Shown: positions 13,001-24,900 of the stretch, piece by piece
Layout: the number at the start of each line of letters is the position of its first letter
How positions within the stretch are numbered: position 1 is the first letter of the stretch
Assembly: GCA_034231615.1 (NCBI GenBank)
Contig: CM067307.1
Coordinates: forward strand, 1,332,001 to 1,396,000
Source of the DNA: Meghimatium bilineatum
Taxonomy: Eukaryota; Mollusca; Gastropoda; Stylommatophora; Philomycidae
Reading direction: 5' to 3'
DNA length: 64,000 nt
Program-made: the position numbers and the translations under genes
Notes under the pieces: model-generated
The model's database searches: none
Seen by the model: the letters and a program-made list of their open reading frames with translations, nothing else
What the model was told of the DNA's origin: nothing

Positions 13001-16000
13001 AGGTAAAACACTACACACTTCCAAGAGTTGAGGTAAAACACTACACACTTCCATGAGTTGAGGTAAAACACTACACACTTCCAAGAGTTGAGGTAAAACA
13101 CTACACACTTCCAAGAGTTGAGGTAAAAACCTGTAACATTGTAGAAATCTAGTTAAAATTGTTGTATGTGCTTGCAGATGCAGTGTCAACCTGGCATGGA
13201 AAGATGTGCTTACTATACCAACTGTAATAATGATACATGTAAGCTGAATCCACAAATGCGGTGTGTGGGTAAGTCATTGACTTTGTCATGAATGATCCAT
13301 TTTGTGATCTTTCATTTTGTAATCTTTCTTTGCTAGTGATTTTGTCAAGGCCCATGTTTGACATTGGTAACACAGAGTTAGTTTAAAAGTCATCAAACTC
13401 ATAACCCATCAGGGTCATAGGGGTGCCACTCTGAAAACATCAACACAAAAATTTCACAATGTTTCTCTGTTATCAATTCTTTCTTTGAGTGTGGAGAATC
13501 TTAATCCTATCCAGTATTTAATATTATCAATCCATACTTTCCTCATACTACCTTTTATTCTTCAACCTTAAACTGTTCTCTGCAAGATATTTTTGGAAAT
13601 AGAATCGTACCTCATGATGTGGCCAAACCACACAAGTTTGCGATGCTTCACCAGTGCCATGAGATGTTCTTGTTGGCATGCAAGAGTGTTTATTTTGTTT
13701 CTCACATATATGTTGGTTTTATGTTCTGTATAATGGATACGTAATATTCATCTGTAACATTTGTTTTCAAAAAGCTGTATTCTCCTCTCCATTTCTGCTG
13801 TAATTATCCAACACTCAAAGCCGTACAAAAGAATAAGTATCATTAGAGATTTATACAGACTTGTTTTCATTGCAGTATTTATTCTGCTCTTCCATATGGT
13901 ATTTAACCCTCTGACCGTATATTTATTTCCGAAAGTTCTGTTTTAAAAAAAAGTATTGGAAGGCACGTAAACCATTGCAGGCACATAATGTCAGGCTCGT
14001 AATCGCTATCATCATCAAATTCCCCTTCAATATCATTAGTCCTTCAAATACATATATAGCAACTCTGTTCTTACCTCAAAGCAATATTCTGAATATTATC
14101 AGTATTTCAAATCGCGGGATAGGAATGCAAAGAAACCCGGTCGGAGGGTTAATCTGGGCATTGTAGCCAATTAGATGTTTAAGTTTAAATAGTCTATTTC
14201 AATGGCTGCACCTATGGATGTTTTAGAATAGTTGTGTTGTATATAAAGTGAGTAAGGGGCAGTCTACAACTAATAGTTTCATGTCGGCTGTAACAAGGAT
14301 TCTTGGAGAGGAGATGGGCACTACCAAGAAAATTTCTTCGCCCACAAAAATATCATAATATATTAAAAAATACTATTTATTAAATGTTGTTTCATAGCCA
14401 TGCAAATTGATGGGCGTTTGTGTACTGGCAACAGCTAGTAAGTGACAGCATTGGCTTTCTGACATCTTGTATCAATCTCTCTATTGAGTTTGCCATCCTC
14501 TATAAAGATGCTTAATAAATATTTGAACTCTGAAACCTGCTTTAGTTTTGTATCAGTTGTAACATACCAAATTTAATGTTGAATTGCCCTAATATCAGCC
14601 TATGTGTGTCATCAATCTGTTTCTCTACATTGCCCTAATATCAGCCTATGTGTGTCATCAATCTGTTTCTCTACATTGCCCTAATATCAGCCTATAGGTG
14701 TCATCAATCTGTTTCTCTACATTGCCCTAATATCATCAGCCTATATGTGTCATCAATCCGTTTCTCTACATCGCCCTAATATCAGCCTATGTGTGTCATC
14801 AATCTGTTTCTCTACATTGCCCTAATATCAGCCTATATGTGTCATCAATCTGTTTCTCTACATTGCCCTAATATCAGCCTATGTGTGTCATCAATCTGTT
14901 TCTCTACATTGCCCTAATATCAGCCTATAGGTGTCATCAATCTGTTTCTCTACATTGCCCTAATATCATCAGCCTATATGTGTCATCAATCCGTTTCTCT
15001 ACATTGCCCTAATATCAGCCTATGTGTGTCATCAATCTGTTTCTCTACATTGCCCTAATATCAGCCTATATGTGTCATCAATCCGTTTCTCTACATTGCC
15101 CTAATATCAGCCTATGTGTGTCATCAATCTGTTTCTCTACATTGCCCTAATATCAGCCTATATGTGTCATCAATCCGTTTCTCTACATTGCCCTAATGTC
15201 AGCCTATAGTTGTCATCAATCTGTTTCTCTACATTGCCCTAATATCAGCCTATAGTTGTCATCAATCCGTTTCTCTACATTGCCCTAATATCATCAGCCT
15301 ATATGTGTCATCAATCCGTTTCTCTACATTGCCCTAATATCAGCCTATGTCTTCTCTGTCTGTACAAGTACTCATGAAATAACTTCAGTACATCCCCTTT
15401 ATGGATTGTCAACTTCAAGTATATACTAGGAAATGGGTTGAATACAATCATGTCTGCTTTCCCTCTGCTGTGTGCACATGAGTATAATTCTTGATTTCGA
15501 ATTATAAATCAGCATTATAGTATAAGAGGACATGATTAAATATTCTTCATTCTACGTAAGAGTGTTCAAAGTCTCAGTTCGATATTGATGAAATGATTTG
15601 CAGATAATTCCGAGAGGACACACTTTCTCTAGTCATCTCTCATTTCTCTTATTCTCTGTACGTGGACATATGTTATCACCTCCAGTCTTAACCTCTTCAT
15701 TTTGTAGGAAATTTATGACTGCCATAATTATGTCATCTCTATATAGTCTCACACAATCTGTCTGAGGCAGTCAATCCATGTAATACATGGTGGATTATTA
15801 AGGGAGTTTAGCAGCATTAGTTATAGCACTACTGGAGTTATATATCTGCCAGATCATATATCACTAGTGGAGTTATACACCTGCCAGACCATATATCACT
15901 AGTGGAGCTATACACCTGCCAGATCTTATATCACTAGTGGAGTTATACACCTGCCAGATCATATATCACTAGTGGAGTTATACACCTGCCAGACCATATA

Positions 16001-19000
16001 TCACTAGTGGAGTTATATATCTGCCAGACCATATATCACTAGTGGAGTTATATATCTGCCAGACCATATATCACTAGTGGAGTTATACACCTGCCAGATC
16101 TTATATCACTAGTGGAGTTATACACCTGCCAGATCATATATCACTAGTGGAGTTATACACCTGCCAGACCATATATCACTAGTGGAGTTATACACCTGCC
16201 AGACCATATATCACTAGTGGAGTTATACACCTGCCAGATCTTATATCACTAGTGGAGTTATACACCTGCCAGATCATATATCACTAGTGGAGTTATACAC
16301 CTGCCAGATCATATAGCACCAGTGGAGTTATACGCCTGCCATATCTTATATCACCAGTGGAGCTATACACCTGCCAGACCATATATCACTAGTGAAGTTA
16401 TACACCTGCCAGACCATATATCACTAGTGGAGTTATACGCCTGCCATATCTTATATCACCAGTGGAGTTATACACCTGCCAGACCATATATCACTAGTGG
16501 AGTTATACACCTGCCAGACCATATATCACTAGTGGAGTTATACACCTGCCATATCTTATATTACCAGTGGAGTTATACACCTGCCAGATCATATAGCACC
16601 AGTGGAGTTATACACCTGCCAGATCATATAGCACCAGTGGAGTTATACACCTGCCATATCTTATATTACCAGTGGAGTTATACATATTAAGATTAAATAA
16701 GAAATTTGTTTAACATGTCGTCATACATAGCCTTTAATAACTGTAATGGAAGACTAAGTGCCTATGGAATTTCTTCAGTTTTGCAATGTAGATTCATAAC
16801 TACTAGACAATTAAGTTCAGTATATTCTCGTCACTTCTGAACATTCGTGTCACACAAAATGTTGTCTTTTTATACATAACTTGTTACTTCTCTAAACACA
16901 GTTATACATTTCACTTATCAAATATTACACTGAATGTATCACTTTTGTATATTTTAGCTAAGGGAAATAGTCTACCATGTGACCTTCACCCTTGCAAGGA
17001 TGATCCTTTCAACATTTGCATGCCGTGCGGCATCCATGGAACATGTTATAACATTGACAGTGCAAACAGCAATGGTTAGTTATGTTTCCTCTCTGAATGT
17101 TTCCCCCATGAATGTTTTCTAGCTTCATTATTCCTTTCCTAATTTTTGTCTGGAGATCTATATTTGTATTGGTAGGAAGTATCTACTACCTGACATTACT
17201 ATTCTGATTTCATAAATTCAAATATTTGTACATTTCCTGCCATTACTATTCTCACTTCATAATTCATCTATAATATAATAACCTTGTTCTGTGAGATTCT
17301 CCAGAACTCTCTATAAATACTGCATTGACATCATGGAATTGTGTGCGACATCCAATAAAAATTATTGGTGTTGTGATGTTATTCAAATCAGGCAACATTT
17401 TGTATACAAATGTTATTGATGTGCTAACAGGTAAACTTCTGTATAAGCTTGTGGTTAAAGTTATCTAAAATACATTATATTTAAAATAAACATATAATTA
17501 GCTTTAAATGATGGATAAAGATGATCCAATCACAAGAAAGTGTAAAAAACAAAAGAGCAAAAAGCTAGATGGTTGAGTTGTCAAAATCAAGAGTCGCTCA
17601 CATGTATTCTTGCCACAAAACTCTGCCGAGCATAGACATAGAATTGAAAGAGAGATGCAAAGAATTGATCAAGAAACCCTTCAACAAAGACAAACATTAC
17701 TTGCTAAGGAAGCTGACTTGAATTTGCATCGAGCTAAGCTAAAATCAACAGTGAAAAGAGAAAATTGACAAGCTATGAATAGAAAATAGTGTCATCGCAG
17801 ACAGCATAAAACTGTTGAGCAAACACGGAGATGTCAAGCTGTAGATGTCAAAGCTCATTGACTGTCACAAATATGTCGAAGTCAAGCAATTTCAAATAAA
17901 GCTGCAAATTTTGCTGAGGAATGTGTTGTTGCACGTAACTGTGGAATTTTCAATATTATATGTCAATTTTGTGGTGCTAAGAATTTTTGGGTTGAGCTAA
18001 CGATGGCATGTTTACTAGTTATTGTGCAAGGAAAAGAACATGCTTCCAAAGCCACAAGACATCCATGGTAATAAGCTGGAGTATCCTGAGTTTCTGCACT
18101 TGATGCTCTCTGATAATAAACACCCTAAATACGCACATGTTCGTGAGAATATTTGCTCTTATAATAACACTCTTTCTTTCGCGTCAATGGGAGAAAAAAT
18201 TACGGATTGTCAATGTCGAGGTCCATATGTTTTAAAAGTTCATGGGCAAACTTATCATTGCACTTCTCATATATAACTGCCATAAACAAAGTTCCACAGT
18301 TCGCTCAGTTGTATGTTTTAGACAGTACTCAAGCAACAGATGTTCGACAAGCACATGCTACATACGAAAAAGAAACTTTTGATAAAATCTATCGATTCTT
18401 TTATCAACACAATAGACTATCACAGTCGTATCAGTTAATACATGATATCGAAATAAAAGAGATCAAGAATGCTGCTCAAACTGGAAGAAAAATCCCAATA
18501 GTAAACATGGTCTTAAAGCACGATTGTCAATCTGATCAACGTCGCTGTAATGAATCAACATCTAATGAGGTTGCAATGGTTTTCAATAACGAAGATAGAG
18601 AACAACCTTTTAACTGTGACATTCGCATTTACTCATTGAATCCAGAGAATCCAACAAAGCAGTTCATTAATATCAATATACTCAACTCTAATATGGATCC
18701 AATGTCATACTCGCTTTTGTTCCCATGCGGTGAGCCGGGTTGGCAAGCACATTGTTCCCATACAGTGAGCCGGGTTGGCAAGCACATTGTTCCCATACAG
18801 TGAGCCGGGTTGGCAAGCACATTGTTCTCATACAGTGAGCCGGGTTGGCAAGCACATTGTTCCCATACAGTGAGCCGGGTTGGCAAGCACATTGTTCCCA
18901 TACAGTGAGCCGGGTTGGCAAGCACATTGTTCCCATACAGTGAGCCGGGTTGGCAAGCACATTGTTCCCATACAGTGAGCCGGGTTGGCAAGCACATTGT

Positions 19001-21920
19001 TTACATACAGTGAGCTGGGTTGGCAAGCACATTGTTTCCATACGGTGAGCCGGGTTGGCAAGCACATTGGCAATGTCTGGCATATCAGGGTAAGCAACCC
19101 AATAAATAACACTGAAATTTACATTCAATGTTCCTTGACTGAGTTAGTAAATATCATTTGTGTCACAATGATGGTGGTTGGTGCTAACTGGACTTCTTCT
19201 TCTTTCTGTTCTCACTGATAGGTACATGAGAACAGAAAGGTACATGAGAACAGAAAGGTACATGAGAACAGAAAGGTACATGAGAACAGAAAGGTACATG
19301 AGAACAGAAAGGTACATGAGAACAGAAAGGTACATGAGAACAGAAAGGTACATGAGAACAGAAAGAAGAAGAAGTCCAGTTAGCACCAACCACCATCATT
19401 GTGACACAAATTATATTTATTAACTCAGTCAAGAACATCTCCAAAGCAGAATGTCACTTGTACAAAGTCTTCTAAGTGTATTTGTTCACACACAAATAAG
19501 GAACATTGAATGCAAAACATACGAAGTTACACAGGTATGAAGAATTCTTAAGAAACAACAAGTATCAATCAAGCAGAATGTCAGCATCAGATCCAGTTGC
19601 CAATCATTATTTTTTTTCTAATAAATTATCTGCTATGGTTTGTAAATTTTCTAAATCTCCATGTGCCTGATAATCTCTTCAGTAGGACTACCACTAACTG
19701 CCAAGACAGTTGGTGACACAAGTTGTCCTATCCAATGTTTGATGTTATCATATCCAATGTTTGATGTGATCATATCCAATGTTTGATGTTATCATATCCA
19801 ATCATATTATATAGTGATATATTGTATGTTTTTCTATATATACTTTTTTTAATATATTTTTTTATTAATAGGCAAGGTAAGTGTTTTAGTAACTTGTTTA
19901 ATTCATTTTGCTTGACTATTTGTTCATTAGGTTACTGCGGCACCATCCACTTTGTCAGACACCCTCTGACCATTTGGTTATTTATATCATATCCAATGTT
20001 TGATGTTATCATATCCAATGTTTGATGTTATCATATCCAATGTTTGATGACGAGTTCTTCTCTCAGAATTAGTATTTTTTCTTTCAGGTGGCATGAACTA
20101 CAAATGTGAATGTGACAAAGGATTTACTGGCCCTGAATGTGAGACTAATAGTAAGTGCCTTCTCTCTGAGTAGGTAGCATTGTTTACATTTCAATCTGAG
20201 TAAGTAGCATTGTTTACATTTCATTCTGAGTAAGTAGCATTGTTTACATTTCAATCTGAGTAAGTAGCATTGTTTACATTTCAATCTGCATCCATGTTAT
20301 ATGGTGGGTCTATTTCAATCTGCATCCATGTTATATGGTGGGTCTATTTCAATCTGCATCCATGTTATATGGTGGATCTATTTCAATCTGCATCCATGTT
20401 ATATGGTGGGTCTATTTCAATCTGCATCCATGTTATATGGTGGGTCTATTTCAATCTGCATCCATGTTATATGGTGGGTCTATTTCAATCTGCATCCATG
20501 TTATATGGTGGGTCTATTTCAATCTGCATCCATGTTATATGGTGGGTCTATTCTGGTTAACTCTTGATGGAGATGAATAAGCATTAAGATTTTACCTCTA
20601 GCCAACACTTAGTGAAGATTAATTGATTAAAAATCTTTCATCTGTACTTGTGGCCAACACTTAGTGAAGATTAATTGATTACAAATCTTTCATCTGTACT
20701 TGTGGCCAACACTTAGTGAAGATTAATTGATTAAAAATCTTTCATCTGTACTTGTGGCCAACACATAGTGAAGATTAATTGATTAAAAATCTTTCATCTG
20801 TACTTGTGGCCAACACTTAGTGAAGATTAATTGATTAAAAATCTTTCATCTGTACTTGTGGCCAACACTTAGTGAAGATTAATTGATTAAAAATCTTTCA
20901 ACTGTACTTGTGGCCAACTCTTAGCAGAGATTAATAATCTTTCATCATCTGCTAGCCAACTTTTAACAATATTATTTTACTTAGAACTTGCTTTTATTGT
21001 AACCAGTGGATTATAAGTGAGCTGTGACTATTTACAGACAAATTAGATGGTGAGCTTACAGAGACCATGTCATCATCATCATCAGGTATGATATCCTGAA
21101 CAGGATGTAGTAGTCATCACAGGCTTTCAAAACTTCTGCCTTCTTGAACCAGTCTTCCTGCTTCTATTACTTTCATGCTAATGTGGTCTTTGATATCTTC
21201 TTTGTGCTCTGCCTCTTGTTTGTCTCCCTGGCATCATCCCCTCCATTATGGTCTTCTCTAGGCCATCATGACATTTGATATGGCCAAATATTGTAGTTTT
21301 CTGAAACGAACCATGATGCTTAGCCAGTTTTCTTTTAGATTCATTTCTCTCAGGATGGCAACATTGGTGATCTTTTTGGTCCATGGTATTGTGAGGAATC
21401 TTCCACAACAATGTAGGCCTACATGAGAGACTATGTTCAAGTATAGAGACTGATAATATAAATGTTATCTTGACAACACATTTGATAGGTCCATTTAAAG
21501 TTACACACATACACGCATGCATGCACACAGGCACACACTCACACACATGTATATAATGATAATAATAATGATACCTATAAACCAATCAGGGTCGTAGCGG
21601 TGTCTCATCACATCGAAACATTTGGTACAGAAAGATCTTCACACATCTCTATCCTCTACTATCCTGATGAGTTTGGAAACTTCACTTCCTGTCCAGTCCT
21701 TGAGCTGATTAAGCCATGTCTTCTTCCGGCCACTTCATCTTCTTCCATCCTCTACCCTCTATCTAAGAGACATCTTTTGTGATTTTCTAGGCAAAATAAA
21801 TACGTTCAGTAGTTTGCCATGTCTTTCTGAATGGTTCAGATGCTCAAATACTGTGGTAGGGATTAAACTCGGTACCTTGGCTGTCACAGATGCGCTGTGA
21901 ACCACTTCGCCACAGATCCG

Positions 21921-21987
<67 letters not shown>

Positions 21988-24900
21988 GTCATTTAAAAAA
22001 AATACAAACTATGCAGAGTACATTCTCCTATGCCTAGTTCTATCTAGAAATATTGTTGATAAACTCTGAGGTCTCTCATGCAAGATTTGCACATTAAAAG
22101 AATCCAATGACAGTTTGGATAATCAATCAGAACAGGCAAGGGAGAAAAGAAATTGCTACTGTATGAGCTAAGAAATTTAACTCTTGAAATATCCTATCCT
22201 ATAATTCTGTAACTCATGAGTGTCATAGGGGTACCATATTGGATAGGGGTACCATATTGGATAGGGGTACCATATTGGATAGGGGTACAATATTGGATAG
22301 GGGTACCATATTGGATAGGGGTACAATATTGGATAGGGGTACCATACAAGAGTTTCCTTTAGTGATTTATATCTTCAATGATGTGAATGAGAAAAAATGT
22401 TGTCTAGAAATATGACACCACTGAAAATGGCATACAGTTATCCTCATTTTTAATAAACACTACACGAAATGTCTTTCCCTAATAGTCTGTCTGAAGTAGT
22501 ATGTAAATCATGGTAATAGTCTGTCTGAGTGGCATGTTTTAATTGAGAGTTAATAATTACAGACTCCCAAAAATAAGACAATTGCACACATAAATATATT
22601 ATATCAGTTTTCATTAGGCCTATTGGTGCCACAGAGTTCATTCTCTGCTGGTGAGGTCTTTGTGTGTTTGAGAGAAATAGCAACACATATGGTTATCAGC
22701 TACCTGTTGTTGACTATTTGTAACTGACTATTGTCTGCAAGTGTGATGATGGTGGTCTTACCATTGATGTGTATCTGCCTTTATTTGTAACTGGCTGTTG
22801 TCTGCAAGTGTGATGATGGTGGTCTTACCATCGATGTGTATCTGCCTTTATTTGTAACTGGCTGTTGTCTGCAAGTGTGATGATGGTGGTCTTACCATCG
22901 ATGTGTGAACATGATAACCTAATATCTTAATGATAATTGGCAGCTTGTTGTAATATATTTTGACACTGAATTATAACGTTTTTGTCTGTTTATTTACAGA
23001 TAATATTTGTTCATACATTCCTGATCAACTGTGTGAGTCTAACTGCATTGGAGATTTGGCCAATGGTCAACTATGTCAATGTGATATTGGCTATGGAGGG
23101 ATATTCTGTGATAAACCAGGTAAAATAGCAGTCACTCATAATTTCATTCAGATATATTTATAAATGTATAGGCCTATATATATTTAACTTCATTCAAGGA
23201 AAGTAAAGAGAAATGCCTCTTCCTAAATATAAAGAAGACAGAGAAGTAATGGTTATTTTAAAGAAATAAAATACCACACCTTGCAAGATCAAAGTCAATG
23301 ATATAGTATTAAAACAGGTCCACCAATTCAAATATTTAGGGACAATGATTACAGCAGATGGAAAAAGTTCAACAAAAATAAAAAGCAGAATAGGACAGGC
23401 AAAAGCAACATTCAGAAAAATGAAAAATATATTGTGTAATATGACCTTGTCATTAGAGGTGAGAGAGTTCTGTAGTGCTATATAACTCCTATACTAAAAT
23501 ATGGATGCGAGTCTTGGACAATAAACAAACAGAAAATGGGAAATTAGAGGCAACAGAGATGTGGTTCTACAGAAGAATGCTGAGAATACCATAGACTGCC
23601 AAAAAACTAATGTAGAGGTGTTTTGAAAGAGTCAATTGTGAAGCAGACCTTAATCAATAATATAAGAAAAAGACAATCTTCTTTTTTAGGCCACTTCATG
23701 ATACAGGCAGGTTTAGAGAACATAGTCACAACAGGCAAAATTGAAGGCAACAGATACAGAAGGAGACAACAGGAGAAAATATTAGACAGTTTGACAGCCT
23801 GGCACGGCAGGGAAACAACATAGATCTTGATACATAATACTGTGGACAGAGGGCTGTGGAGAGGCATGACCACCTACATCGGCAGGCATGGCACCTGATG
23901 ATGATGAATGTCATCATGCAGATTTATACTGGGTATAAAAGGTTGTTAGCTGGCATGGCACTTGATGATGATGAGTTTGAACTACAATATATTTGAATGC
24001 TATTGGATTAAGTTACACTCTGAAGATGGGTGTGTTAGGCCATTATTTGACACAAATAAAATAGCGACACTATTTTTATTCCCTGGATTACATCCTTCTG
24101 TAAATCTATGCAATAGGATCATTGTCTTGCTATAAGAGAGAACCAGCAGAAGTCTGAGAATGAATGCAGAAAAAGTAGGAAGGATTAAGTCTCATCTTTT
24201 AAATGAGATTGTGTTGGCAGCTGAATGAGCCAAGTTCAAATCTTATGGGATGTTCATGACATCAGACATTCATATTTGTACTCAAGGAGTCACATGTTCA
24301 AATCAGGCAGATATTCATATTTGTACTCAAGGAGTCGCATGTTCAAATCAGGCAGATATTCATATTTGTACTTAAGGAGTCACATGTTCAAATCAGGCAG
24401 CTATTCATATTTGTACTCAAGGAGTCACATGTTCAAATCAGGCAGATATTCATATTTGTACTCAAGGAGTCGCATGTTCAAATCAGGCAGATATTCATAT
24501 TTGTACTTAAGGAGTCACATGTTCAAATCAGGCAGATATTCATATTTGTACTTAAGGAGTCGCATGTTCAAATCAGGCAGATATTCATATTTGTACTCAA
24601 GGAGTCACATGTTCAAATCAGGCAGATATTCATATTTGTACTCAAGAAGTCGCATGTTCAAATCAAGTTCATGATGTCATGTCTACAAGGTGGATTTTGT
24701 GGGAGATTTCCTGGGGATTATTGCTTGAAGCTATGGAGGTACGTGCTATGTGTGGTACTCCCAACATTCAGCAAGTTACTTCATTGAGTGGAATGGGGAA
24801 GCATGAGTACATTATGTCAATCCTCTAAATATTTCACATTTTTATTGTTGCTTTTTGATATATTTATTATCATTTTACCAGAACATTTTGATTTGCTTTT

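Noticed and set aside
12659-13255. Long open frames on the - strand (up to 198 codons) with a ten-residue repeat
   Set aside because: They are translations of the 30 bp array; the period of 30 keeps every stop-free frame open. Exon 5 lies on the other strand here.
18629-19128. Open frames on the - strand with CLPTRLTVW repeats
   Set aside because: Antisense of the 35 bp array inside the Helitron fragment.
24225-24674. 149-codon open frame with a YLYSRSHMFKSGR-type repeat
   Set aside because: The 45 bp array has a period divisible by three; no splice or start context is seen, and a SINE follows.
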